From positions 124,001 through 188,000 of the forward strand of contig NZ_VSMB01000004.1 of assembly GCF_009805705.1 (NCBI RefSeq): a DNA stretch of 64,000 nucleotides, given 5' to 3'. The stretch is from Ruania rhizosphaerae. GTDB taxonomy: Bacteria; Actinomycetota; Actinomycetes; Actinomycetales; Beutenbergiaceae. This document shows, one piece after another, positions 16,514 through 25,365 of the stretch. The position numbers and the translations under genes are program-made. How positions within the stretch are numbered: position 1 is the first letter of the stretch; every line of letters begins with the position of its first letter. A model generated the notes under the pieces. It made no database searches. It was not told the origin of the DNA and saw only the letters and a program-made list of their open reading frames with translations.

Positions 16514-19500
16514 TTGCCGGCGCACTCCCAGCAGGATTCCTCCAGCCAGCATCAGCACGACGGCGCCGACTACGGCCCACAGCACCGTCGTACCGGTGGT
16601 GGGCAGGTCATCGACGGACCCTGGCTGGTCCCCCGACCCGTCACCAGAGCCCGCGCCGGACTGCTCGAAGACGTTGGCCACAGTGACCGATGTGCCCCCG
16701 TCAGGGAGAACGGTGACCTCCGCCGAGGTGCCCTCGGTGGTCACCGCCTCGTCACCGTCGGTCGCCACCGTGATCGAGGTCGAATCCGCACCGCCGGTCT
16801 CGGACTCGCTCAGCTCACATGCGGCACCGATCGGCAGATCCTCGAACGTGACCATCAGATCGTCCGGAGCATGCAGCTCACGCACCGCCCCGCCGGGGAT
16901 GTCGACCTCACGCTCCTGGCCGTCCGCCGTCCAGGTGCACACCAGCCCGACGGCGAAGCTCGCCTCCGTGTCCGCCTCACCCTCGACGGTCTTGGTCACC
17001 GTCAACGACGTCACCTCGAACGTGCTCGTCAGGGTCACCACCGCAGGCTCTTCACCCACAGTGATCGTTCCGTCGGCAGGTTCCAGCTCGGAGACTGTCG
17101 CTCCGCCGTCAGCCATCTGGGTCACCACACACGTGGCACCCAGCGGGAGAGCGTCGAACGAACTCTCGCCCCCTGCCGCCAGCGTCACGGACTCCTCGAG
17201 CACGATCTGCCCGTCCGCAGTGCACACGACGTCAAGCACGAACGGTCCGGCCCCATAGAGCTCGGCACCGGCACCCTCCACCTCGTTGAGCAGTGTCAGT
17301 TCACCGGTCTCGGGCTCCGCGTCCCGGACGAGAGTCCAGAACCGGTCGGCGGTCTCCTCGTCGGTGGCCGTCGTGGTGTCGCCGGCACCGAGCCCGGCGG
17401 TGATCGTGGCGTCGAGCCCATTGCCCGAGGAGTCCGTCACGGTCGTGCCGCCGTCGGGCTCGTCGAAGGCGTAGCTGACCACGTCACCCTCGACCGGCTG
17501 CCCAGCAGCCAGCTCGGAGACCTCGTCGGAGGACAGTGCCCTGCTGTGAATCGCGAAGTCGTCCAGGGCGCCGTCGAACGCCGGATCGCTCCCGTACTGC
17601 GACCTCCCGAGCCAGTTGCGTCCGTTCGCCGCCCCCAGGTCGGCAGGCGAATTCGTGATCTGGTCGTTGGTGACGACCGCCTCGCCGTCGATGTAGAGCG
17701 TGCCCGTGGTGCCGGACACGGTGACCGTCACCTGCGTCCACTCGTCGAGGGGAAGGTTCTGCCCCGGATAGTCAAGACGCTGCTCTCCCCCGGCACCGCT
17801 CGTGGTGATGACGAAGCGTGGCCCGCTCCCTGCGTTGAGGGTGAGGAACATGCTCGATCCCGAGCCCGAGCCGATGTCGAACACCCGGGCCCAGGTCGGC
17901 AACGCGGACGGCTTCACCCAGGTCGAGATCGACCAGTCGCCGTCGAGCCCGTCGACGACGCCATCCGGCAGCGTGACGTAGGAGTCGGTGCCGCACATGT
18001 CGAGCGCCGTCCCGAACTGGCCCGGCTGTCGTGGCCCGTCGGGCGTACAGTTCGACGTCGGGCTCCCGTCGGTCCACTGGACCGCGGCTGCGCCCGGCTC
18101 GGTGCTCATCTGGTCGACGCCGAGGGTCAGGCCGGTCGCGTAGTTGGCGAGCCGGACGTTGCCCTGGCCGTCGGGGACCAGCTGCCACAGCTGTTCCTCG
18201 CTCCCGTCCTCCTCCTGGACGACGGCAGATGCGCCGTTGCCGATCTCCCCCGGCTGTGCGCCGAGGAGCAGTCCGCTGGCCGTGTCGATCACGGTGTAGA
18301 GGCCCGAGCCGGCGTCACGGATCTCCCACGTGCTGCCCTGGCCGGCCGCGGACTGGATGGCACCGCCGTCGTCCGTGCCAAGCGGCAGGCCGGAGTGGAC
18401 GTTGTCGAGGGTGTACGTCCCCGCCAGGCTCTCGGCCTGTCCGGCCTCGGATACGACGACGTGGTATCCGTACATCGGGTTCATCACGACAGGGACGGTG
18501 ATCGATCCGTCCTCACCGACGGTGTACGTCGTCTCCGAGACAGTGATCGGCCCTGCGGTGGGCGTGGTACGCCCGTAGGACGGCGTGACTTCGAGTGTCA
18601 CGTTCACGTCCTCGCCGAGGGCGAGCTGGTCGAGGCCGTTGACCTCGATCGAGGTCGGGCCGCTGTTGCCGCCCGCGATGATCCGCACCTCGTCCCGGGC
18701 GTCGTTCACCGAGGCAGCACCGTCCAGCGGGCTCTCATTCGACGGCGGGGTCGTGGTGACCATATCCCCGGTCATGTCGGCGTACCAGGTGTACAGCCAG
18801 TAAGCGCCGTTGGGTGCGCCACCGCGTTCGACGAGCAGGTCGCCCAACGTCCCGGACTGGTTCCAGAACGCGAGTTCGGCCCGGTCGATGCCGAACCGCT
18901 CGAATTTCGAGATGTACCCGACGAGCGGTCCCGGCAGACCCACCTCCTGCGGGGAGGCGTACTCAGCGATGTCGATCGGAAGGTCGGGCAGGTCCAGTTC
19001 CTCGAGCATCGCCCGGACGGACTCGACGTCGTCCTTCGTCTTCGACGACCGGATCAGCTCGTGCCACTCGAGCACATCGGGGACGGTGTCCGTCTCTTTC
19101 GCAAACTCGAGGAACTGCCGCATGTCGGTGATGTTGTCGGAGAAGCTCGGACCCTGGATGGGAACGTCGGGCCCCAGCTCTTCCCGCAAGACGTTGTAGC
19201 TGAACTCCCACAGCTCCTCGAAGGTGCCGTTCTCCTCGAGCCAGGTGTGGTCCGATTCGTTCCACGGGGCGTAGGCCACGATGTTCGTCGCTCCGGACGC
19301 CTCGACGTCGGCCACGACGTCCCGGATGACGTCCTCCCAGGCCTTGCGGTCCTCGGTGTTCTCCCAGCTGAACTGGTAGGGCCAGCCGGGGTAGTAGTCG
19401 ACGATCCTGACGACGATGCCGGCGTCGTGACGTGCGGCTGTCTCCCACACGTCGAGGGTGTCGCCCGTCGGCTGCTGTCGGCCTCCCGGCGGCATCTGGA

Positions 19501-19780
19501 CGAATGTGTTGGGCTTGATCGGCGCAATGAGCTCGTCGGACGGAACGCCCTCGTCGGCGATACCGTAGAGCGATCCCGTGGCCACGTGGCTGACCTCGCG
19601 GAACGGCTGGTCGGCGTCGACGACCAGCGTCGACTCGGGGCCCGGCTCGGCCACCGCCGCGGTCGTGCTCACGGCGGCTCCCACGGCGCCGAGGGCCATG
19701 GCGCTCGCGGCCGTCATCGCCGTCATCGCGATCCGGCGGCGTCGGGCACCCGGCGCCGGTGATCTTCTGTGCAGAGACAT
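16505..19780 (-). CDS. Cell-wall-anchored clan GH-A-like glycosidase with ricin, LamG and DUF5979 domains
   Basis: A 1,091-residue secreted protein. Signal peptide 1-44 has an RRRR n-region and cleavage near AVA-EP. The catalytic-like domain (about 50-385) looks like a TIM-barrel of the GH39/clan A type: candidate acid/base Glu175 in YAPWNES and candidate nucleophile Glu273 in DIAEYAS, both on strand ends. An Ig-like stretch follows, then a ricin-type trefoil (LPLGTDDGG, LLLGAQPG, LTLGVDQ), a LamG/concanavalin domain (about 620-780), two DUF5979 domains and LPTTG plus a helix and RRQQV tail for sortase. GAGGAG stands 7 bases before the ATG. A CGAACCGGTTCG operator lies 140 bases upstream. It should trim glycans at the cell surface for the importer encoded beside it. 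The family assignment is tentative. Confidence 0.75.
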   Translation of the reverse strand: MSLHRRSPAPGARRRRIAMTAMTAASAMALGAVGAAVSTTAAVAEPGPESTLVVDADQPFREVSHVATGSLYGIADEGVPSDELIAPIKPNTFVQMPPGGRQQPTGDTLDVWETAARHDAGIVVRIVDYYPGWPYQFSWENTEDRKAWEDVIRDVVADVEASGATNIVAYAPWNESDHTWLEENGTFEELWEFSYNVLREELGPDVPIQGPSFSDNITDMRQFLEFAKETDTVPDVLEWHELIRSSKTKDDVESVRAMLEELDLPDLPIDIAEYASPQEVGLPGPLVGYISKFERFGIDRAELAFWNQSGTLGDLLVERGGAPNGAYWLYTWYADMTGDMVTTTPPSNESPLDGAASVNDARDEVRIIAGGNSGPTSIEVNGLDQLALGEDVNVTLEVTPSYGRTTPTAGPITVSETTYTVGEDGSITVPVVMNPMYGYHVVVSEAGQAESLAGTYTLDNVHSGLPLGTDDGGAIQSAAGQGSTWEIRDAGSGLYTVIDTASGLLLGAQPGEIGNGASAVVQEEDGSEEQLWQLVPDGQGNVRLANYATGLTLGVDQMSTEPGAAAVQWTDGSPTSNCTPDGPRQPGQFGTALDMCGTDSYVTLPDGVVDGLDGDWSISTWVKPSALPTWARVFDIGSGSGSSMFLTLNAGSGPRFVITTSGAGGEQRLDYPGQNLPLDEWTQVTVTVSGTTGTLYIDGEAVVTNDQITNSPADLGAANGRNWLGRSQYGSDPAFDGALDDFAIHSRALSSDEVSELAAGQPVEGDVVSYAFDEPDGGTTVTDSSGNGLDATITAGLGAGDTTTATDEETADRFWTLVRDAEPETGELTLLNEVEGAGAELYGAGPFVLDVVCTADGQIVLEESVTLAAGGESSFDALPLGATCVVTQMADGGATVSELEPADGTITVGEEPAVVTLTSTFEVTSLTVTKTVEGEADTEASFAVGLVCTWTADGQEREVDIPGGAVRELHAPDDLMVTFEDLPIGAACELSESETGGADSTSITVATDGDEAVTTEGTSAEVTVLPDGGTSVTVANVFEQSGAGSGDGSGDQPGSVDDLPTTGTTVLWAVVGAVVLMLAGGILLGVRRQQV

Positions 19781-20106
19781 CTTCGTACTCCTCGTGTGCG
19801 GCGGACGGCACCGCGTCATGCCCTCCGCGGACGTAATACGTGATCGTGCGGACGTCGTAGATCTCACCCCGGACCGGCCGGAGCGTCGCACTCCCTCCCT
19901 TCTCTCACGTTGACCAGTCGAACCGGTTCGCTCATGCTCCTGCCGACGTCATGCTGCATCCGCTGTTCGTCCGACGAGGTGCGTGAGCGCACCTGCGCAC
20001 GAACACGGAGAGGACGTCGAGCGGGGCGTTGGGTCGGTCGGTTCGGTCACCGTGGTCTCCTTCGACGGGTCAGGTCGAGCTGTCGGTAGGTTCTGGGCCG
20101 TGCAGG
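19781..20106 (-). other. Intergenic region between GH127 and surface glycosidase genes
   Basis: This 326-base gap holds the ribosome site of the glycosidase gene (GAGGAG), a long 5' leader of about 135 bases and the LacI-type operator at 19919-19930. I see no good terminator after the GH127 gene, so some read-through from the ABC operon is possible. No convincing small gene was found in it. Confidence 0.6.
19919..19930 (-). promoter_or_regulatory. CGAACCGGTTCG operator before the surface glycosidase gene
   Basis: A perfect 12-bp palindrome identical to those at 25312-25323, 26416-26427 and 26502-26513. Sharing the site with the ABC operon and the LacI gene implies common control of surface hydrolysis, import and intracellular breakdown. 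Confidence 0.85.
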
Positions 20107-22101
20107 TCATGTGGTCGGCACGAAGACGCGCATGGTCGACGGTCCGCGTTCGGCCCACCGGTGGTACGGCACGAGCGGGACGTCGAACCCGGCCGGCGTG
20201 CCACCGTCCGGCGGCGGGAGGGACGGGGCAGCGGTGAACGGCGGCGTCCCCGCGCCGCCGTCGGGCAGTGGGAGCCTGCGTGCCCGCACGATCGCGCCGT
20301 CGCCGTGCGGGTGCACGCCCGCAGCCGCGTCGACCCGGACCTCCTCGAGGTCAACGTCGGCGGGCAGATCGACCGACTCCAGCGCGAGCACCAGCGGCCC
20401 GCGTTCGACGGCGACCGTGCCGCGCGCCGCGTCGACCCGGGGATCGGGCCAGGTGAACCTCGGTGCGACGGGCAGGTCGAGGGCCGCGGTCGCGCCGTCG
20501 GCGAGGATTCCGGGCACCTCGACCCAGCCTGGACCGACCGGCTCGGACACGCCGTCGACTCCGGCGAGGGTCGCACCCTCCGCCCAGTGCGGCACCCGCA
20601 ACCGCAGGCGCACGGGCAGCGCGGGGGCCTCGACCACTGTGACCCGGATGGCACCGTCGTCCGGATACGCGGTGTCGATACGCAGGGCCAGCACCGATCC
20701 GTCACCGAGCTCTACCCGTACGTCGCCCGCGGTGTACTGGGCGAGCGTCACGACGGCGGGCGCGTCCCGAGGATCCTCGCCCGGTGCCTCGACGAACGCC
20801 GCGTACGCCTGCCACGACGCGAGCGTGCGCGCCACGTTGGTGGGGCAGCAGGACACGTCGAACCAGGGTGCGCGCACCCCGCCCTCGGCGCGGGGGTTGA
20901 CAGCGTCGGGCTGTACGTCCGCCCCGGGCTCGCGTTGCTGCAGCGGGTTGGCGTAGAAGAACGCCCGCCCGTCGGTGCGCAGGGAGGTCGCGACGACGTT
21001 GAACAGGGTGCGCTCGATCAGGTCGGCATACCGCACGTCGCCGGTGGCGAGCAGCAGCCGCCACGACACCATCACCGAGGCGACGCCCGCGCAGGTCTCG
21101 CAGTAGGCGCGGTCCGGTGGCAGTTCCCAGTCGTCACCGAAGCCCTCGTCCTGGTGCCGCGAGCCCATGCCGCCGGTGAGATAGGTGCGGCGCTCCACGG
21201 AGCGTGCCCACTGGCGCTCGACGGCGGAGCGCAGGTCGTCGTCGTGGGTGTCCACGGCGACGTCCACCGCACCGGCAGCAAGATACAGGGCGCGCACGGC
21301 ATGGCCGCGCCACACGTCCGCCTCGCGCACGGGAACGTCGTCCTGGAAGTAGGCGGGGCTGAGCAGCGCGATCGGCGCGAGGGTGCCACGACCGCGGCGT
21401 TCCACGAACAGCCGGGCCTGCTCGGTGTACTGCGGCTCGCCGAGCGCGCGGCCCAGTTCGGCGAGACCGACCTCGATCTCTGGGTGTCCGCAGATTCCCG
21501 CGCGTCCGCGGATGCCCGGAGTGCCGCCCTCACCGAACTCGCGGCACACGTGGTCGGCGGCGCGGCGGGCGACGTCGACGAGTCTGTCGTCGACACCGAC
21601 GGTGCGCACCCTGGCCACGGCAGCCTGCAGCAGGTGGCCGGTGCAGTACAGCTCGTGCCCCGAGGACAGGTCGGTGTACCGACCCGGTCGCCCGGGGTGC
21701 CCGAAGCAGGTGTTGAGGTAGCCATCGGCGTCTTGCGCCGCCGCGATGCGGTCGACGACTGCAGTCAGCATCTTCTCCACGGCGGGGTCGCCCGTGCGCC
21801 CCTGCTCCCACGCGAGCGCCTCGACGAGCTTGTACACCTCGGAGTCGGAGAACTGCCAGCCGGACCGGTCGGGGCCGGTGGCGCCCGCAGCGACGCGGTC
21901 GAAGTTGCCGAGCCAGCCGAGGCGCTCCATCCAGTCGAGGCAGTGCTGGAACGTCGCGCTGGCGTTCGTGTCCTGCAGGTGCCCCCAGAACCCGCCGTCG
22001 AGCGTCAGCTCACCCAGGCCCAGGCCCCGGCGCGGACCAGGTGGAACGACGGGGCGGGCAAGCGACGGGGCTGGTGCGGGGCGTGTCGAAGTGTCGGTCA
22101 T
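20107..22101 (-). CDS. GH127 beta-L-arabinofuranosidase
   Basis: A 664-residue cytoplasmic retaining glycosidase. Family 127 enzymes use a zinc-bound Cys as nucleophile. The zinc site is fully present as CETC (Glu335, Cys337) and SCCPTN (Cys418, Cys419), close to the numbering I recall for Bifidobacterium HypBA1 (Glu338, Cys340, Cys417, Cys418). The (alpha/alpha)6 barrel spans about 30-440, with DADGYLNTCF and HELYCTGHLLQAAVA, and C-terminal beta-sandwich domains follow. No signal peptide, so it cleaves imported oligosaccharides. It starts 12 bases after the second permease gene, in the same operon. The likely substrate is a beta-L-arabinofuranoside such as those on plant hydroxyproline-rich glycoproteins; some GH127 members have other specificities. 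Confidence 0.92.
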   Translation of the reverse strand: MTDTSTRPAPAPSLARPVVPPGPRRGLGLGELTLDGGFWGHLQDTNASATFQHCLDWMERLGWLGNFDRVAAGATGPDRSGWQFSDSEVYKLVEALAWEQGRTGDPAVEKMLTAVVDRIAAAQDADGYLNTCFGHPGRPGRYTDLSSGHELYCTGHLLQAAVARVRTVGVDDRLVDVARRAADHVCREFGEGGTPGIRGRAGICGHPEIEVGLAELGRALGEPQYTEQARLFVERRGRGTLAPIALLSPAYFQDDVPVREADVWRGHAVRALYLAAGAVDVAVDTHDDDLRSAVERQWARSVERRTYLTGGMGSRHQDEGFGDDWELPPDRAYCETCAGVASVMVSWRLLLATGDVRYADLIERTLFNVVATSLRTDGRAFFYANPLQQREPGADVQPDAVNPRAEGGVRAPWFDVSCCPTNVARTLASWQAYAAFVEAPGEDPRDAPAVVTLAQYTAGDVRVELGDGSVLALRIDTAYPDDGAIRVTVVEAPALPVRLRLRVPHWAEGATLAGVDGVSEPVGPGWVEVPGILADGATAALDLPVAPRFTWPDPRVDAARGTVAVERGPLVLALESVDLPADVDLEEVRVDAAAGVHPHGDGAIVRARRLPLPDGGAGTPPFTAAPSLPPPDGGTPAGFDVPLVPYHRWAERGPSTMRVFVPTT

Positions 22102-22113
22102 GTGCTTCTCTCG

Positions 22114-22944
22114 TCAGTCCTTGACGGCGCCGGCGGTGACGCCCGCGGCCACGTAGCGCTGCGCGACAACAAGCAGAATCGAGGCCGGGATGGAGGCCAC
22201 GACGGCGGTCGCCATGATCGCGTTCCACTGCGTGGTGTTGTTGCCGATGTAGTTGTAGATGCTGAGCGTGATCGGGATGAGGTCGCCGTTGCGGTTGAGC
22301 GTCGAGGCGAAGATGAAGTCCGACCAGGCCCACAGAAAGGCGAACAGGGAGACCGTCAGAATCGAATTGCGGCTCACCGGCAGCACGATCGACACGAAGG
22401 TGCGCCACGCTCCTGCCCCGTCCACCCGGGCCGCCTGCAGCAGCTCCCGCGGGATGCCGGACATGAAGGCGGTGAACAGGAGCACCCCGAACGGCACCGC
22501 GATCGTGGAGTCCGCGACGATCAGGCCGGGGATCGTGTTGAGCAGGCCGAGACTGTTGTAGACCGCATAGAAGCCCATCGCCATGACGACGGCGGGGATC
22601 ATCTGGGCGACCAGCAGAAGGAAGTTCAGCGTCCGCCTGCCGCGCAGGTGCAGGAGGGCAAGCGCATAGCCGGCCGGTGCGGCGATCAGCACCGTGAGGA
22701 CGACGCTACCGAGCCCGATCAGCAGACTCGTGGCGAGCGCCGGCATCTGCTGACTGAAGACGGCCTGATAGCCCTCGAAAGTGGCCTCCCACGGGAACCA
22801 GTGCGGCGGGTCGGCCCGCAGGTCGCGAGTCTGGGTGAAGGACACGTTGAGCATCCAGTAGACGGGAAAGAGCATCACGAGGGTGAAGAAGACCCCGAGT
22901 GCTGTCTTCCACCAACGCTGAGAGCGCCGTCGACTCGCGATCAT
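22114..22944 (-). CDS. Sugar ABC transporter permease (MalG/CUT1 type)
   Basis: A 276-residue inner-membrane subunit with six helices and the EAA loop MSGIPRELLQAARVDGAGAWRTFVSIVLP, which docks the ATPase. The start at 22944 has AGGAGG upstream and overlaps the stop of the first permease gene (ATGA). Together with that gene and the binding protein it forms a carbohydrate importer of the CUT1 class. No ATPase gene is present in the operon. Confidence 0.93.
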   Translation of the reverse strand: MIASRRRSQRWWKTALGVFFTLVMLFPVYWMLNVSFTQTRDLRADPPHWFPWEATFEGYQAVFSQQMPALATSLLIGLGSVVLTVLIAAPAGYALALLHLRGRRTLNFLLLVAQMIPAVVMAMGFYAVYNSLGLLNTIPGLIVADSTIAVPFGVLLFTAFMSGIPRELLQAARVDGAGAWRTFVSIVLPVSRNSILTVSLFAFLWAWSDFIFASTLNRNGDLIPITLSIYNYIGNNTTQWNAIMATAVVASIPASILLVVAQRYVAAGVTAGAVKD

Positions 22945-23924
22945 GAGGCGGCCTCCTGTCGTCGCTGAAGCTGCAGGTGCAGGAATCCGAAGACCAGTGC
23001 GATGACGATCAGCAGGTTGCCCACGGCAGCCGCAGGTGAGAAGTCGGGTTGTCCGGTGCCGAATGCCTCCCGATACGACCAGATGGACAGCGTGGTCGAG
23101 GAGGTGCCCGGCCCGCCGGTCGTCATCACCCAGATCACGTCGACGACCTTGAGCGTGTAGATCAGGCCCAGCAGCAATGTGATCGCCGAAACCGGGCGCA
23201 ACAGCGGGAAAGTGACGCTCCAGAACTGCCGCCACGCACCGGCACCGTCGAGCGACGCCGCCTCGTAGACCTCACCGGGAATGTTCTGCAGACCGGAGTA
23301 CAGGATCACCAGATTGAACGGGATACCCAGCCAGATGTTGGCGATCGTCACTGACAGCAGCGCCGTGTCGGGAGAGGTGAGCCAGTTGATCTGCTCGACT
23401 CCGAACGCTCCGAGGACGGAGTTGATGATGCCGTTCTCGCTGTTCAGCATCCACGCCCAGGTCGAGGCGGAGACGATCAGCGGCAGCAGCCACGGCACCA
23501 GGAACATCGCCCGGAGCGCACCCGAGAGCCGGAAACTGGACCGGAAGAACACGGCAAGGGCCATGCCGATCGAGAACTGGAGGGCGATCGAGCCGAACGT
23601 GAACAACGCTGTGTTGGCCAACGCCGTCGGGAATGTCGACGAACTGAACACCTCCACGTAGTTGTGCAGGCCCACGAACTCCGCATCGCCCTGCACGAAG
23701 GCGCGGACCGTGTAGTCGTGGATCGACAGGTCGATGTTGCGCCACAACGGGTAGGCGTAGAAGAGCACGAGGTACGCCAGCAGCGGCGTCGCGAAGCCGA
23801 CAGCGGCCCACTGGCTCGGGTTCATCGTGCGTCCGCGCCGCCGGCCGGGCGGCCCGGCGGGGGTCGTACCCGCCGCACCGCCCGACCCTGCGCGCTGCCC
23901 GACAACTGCCGGGTTGCTGGTCAT
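22941..23924 (-). CDS. Sugar ABC transporter permease (MalF/UgpA type)
   Basis: A 327-residue membrane subunit. An N-terminal Gly/Pro/Arg-rich cytoplasmic stretch of about 35 residues precedes six helices. The EAA loop reads NIPGEVYEAASLDGAGAWRQFWSVTFPLLRP. Such permeases form the heterodimeric channel with the MalG-type partner. The gene begins 54 bases after the binding protein gene. Confidence 0.93.
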   Translation of the reverse strand: MTSNPAVVGQRAGSGGAAGTTPAGPPGRRRGRTMNPSQWAAVGFATPLLAYLVLFYAYPLWRNIDLSIHDYTVRAFVQGDAEFVGLHNYVEVFSSSTFPTALANTALFTFGSIALQFSIGMALAVFFRSSFRLSGALRAMFLVPWLLPLIVSASTWAWMLNSENGIINSVLGAFGVEQINWLTSPDTALLSVTIANIWLGIPFNLVILYSGLQNIPGEVYEAASLDGAGAWRQFWSVTFPLLRPVSAITLLLGLIYTLKVVDVIWVMTTGGPGTSSTTLSIWSYREAFGTGQPDFSPAAAVGNLLIVIALVFGFLHLQLQRRQEAAS

Positions 23925-23978
23925 GGTGCGTCCTTCATCGAAGTCGATATTCGCGAGGTCAGCCGATCCGGTCGCGAA

Positions 23979-25244
23979 TCAGCTGGTGCCGGCCTCGGCG
24001 TCGGCCTGCGCCTGCTCGAGCGCCTCAGCCGGTGTCGCGGCCCCGGAGAGTGCGTTCTGCACCGCCGTCCACAGCGCCTCGGAGATGACCGGGTAGTCGC
24101 TCCCGAGTCCATCACTGGTGCGGCCCTTGGCGTTGCGCACGGCCTCGACCCACGGCTCGAGGTCAGCATTCTCGGCGAGCAGCTGCTCCTGACCGTCAGC
24201 GGTCGGCGGGATGTAGTACGCGAACGTCGTAGCCGTCTCCACGAAACCCTCGGGCGTCGTCATGCACTCGACGATCTCGCGGGTGACGTCGTAGCGAGCA
24301 GTCTCCTCTTGGACTGGGGCGACGATGAACTCGCCACCGGTCGGGGCGGGCGCCACGCCGCCGTTCCGGGCGGGTAGTTGCACGATACCGGTCTCGAACT
24401 CGGCCTCGGCAGCACTGTTGACCTGCCACGTGCCGTTCTCCGCAAAGGCGAAGTTTCCGGTCAGGAACTCCTCCCAGACGGTGTTCTGGGAGTTGTTGAT
24501 GACCGTGTTCGGTGCATAGCCCTCGTCCAGCCAGCCCGTCCACAGCTCGAGCGCGGCGACCGCCTCGTCGGAGGCGAGATCGGTCAGGTCCGCACCGGAC
24601 CCCCAGAACCACGGCAGGAACTGGAACGATCCTTCCTCAGTGCCGATGCCGGAGAACGTGATGCCCTGGTGCCCCGCGCCGGTCACCTGCTCGAGTGCTG
24701 CTGTCAGTGACTCCCAGTCGGTGATCGAGGCAGGGTCGACGCCCGCGTCCGCGAGCACCTCAGCGTTGTAGTAGAGCGACAGGGTGTTGGCGCCGATCGG
24801 GATGCCATAGGCCTCGCCGTCGACGACGCCGGCGTTCAACAGGTTCTCGTCGATCGCGGACGTGTCGAGGCCGAACTCATCGACGGTCGTGAGCATCCCG
24901 GTGTCGGCCAGGGTGGACACGGCCGGGTTGTCGATGAGGATGACATCCGGCGAGGTCCCCTCCTGCGCCGAGAGCAGGGCCTGGTTCGTCAGCGCTGTGG
25001 TGTCGTAGGCCGTCCGATCGATGGTGACGCCGGCCGCCTCGCCACATGCCTGCACGCGGGCCTCCCAGTCGGAGGAACCGTCGTGCTGGGGGTAGGGGTC
25101 CCACCAGGTGTAGGTACCTCCTGCTGTGTCATCACCCATACCGTCGCCGCCGTCGTCTCCGTCGGACGAGCAGGCGCTCAGTGCGCCGAGAGTGATTGCA
25201 GCGGTCGCTGCAACGATGAGGTGCTTTCTCCGAAGGTGCTGCAT
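23979..25244 (-). CDS. Extracellular sugar-binding lipoprotein
   Basis: A 421-residue solute-binding protein of family 1 that captures oligosaccharides outside the membrane. Signal peptide with basic start (RRKH), hydrophobic core and lipobox ALSAC giving a lipid-anchored Cys25, then a flexible Ser/Asp/Gly linker. Recognisable stretches include TSPDVILIDNPAVSTLADTG and YGIPIGANTLSLYYNAEVL. AAGGAGGA stands 5 bases before the ATG at 25244. The operator at 25309-25326 is right upstream, so the whole operon is probably repressed by the adjacent LacI protein. Confidence 0.93.
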   Translation of the reverse strand: MQHLRRKHLIVAATAAITLGALSACSSDGDDGGDGMGDDTAGGTYTWWDPYPQHDGSSDWEARVQACGEAAGVTIDRTAYDTTALTNQALLSAQEGTSPDVILIDNPAVSTLADTGMLTTVDEFGLDTSAIDENLLNAGVVDGEAYGIPIGANTLSLYYNAEVLADAGVDPASITDWESLTAALEQVTGAGHQGITFSGIGTEEGSFQFLPWFWGSGADLTDLASDEAVAALELWTGWLDEGYAPNTVINNSQNTVWEEFLTGNFAFAENGTWQVNSAAEAEFETGIVQLPARNGGVAPAPTGGEFIVAPVQEETARYDVTREIVECMTTPEGFVETATTFAYYIPPTADGQEQLLAENADLEPWVEAVRNAKGRTSDGLGSDYPVISEALWTAVQNALSGAATPAEALEQAQADAEAGTS

Positions 25245-25308
25245 GTGTTCCTCCTTGAACGTGGTGGCCCCGTGTCGCCGGGTGCCGTTCGGTACTGTGT
25301 TCCTCATT

Positions 25309-25326
25309 CGTCGAACCGGTTCGACG
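25309..25326 (-). promoter_or_regulatory. 18-bp palindromic operator before the ABC-GH127 operon
   Basis: CGTCGAACCGGTTCGACG is perfectly symmetric and contains the CGAACCGGTTCG core. It lies 65 bases before the binding protein start and 40 bases after the LacI stop, in the promoter region of the import operon. It is the longest and probably strongest of the four sites. Confidence 0.88.
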
Positions 25327-25365
25327 TTGGATGTCAGAAAAGTCGGGTGTGGAAGCCGTGCAGCA

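Noticed and set aside
20029-22968. A 979-codon plus-strand frame opposite the GH127 gene
   Set aside because: It is rich in Arg, Gly, Val and His, has no domain and lies antisense to GH127 and permease genes. Long antisense frames are common at this GC content.
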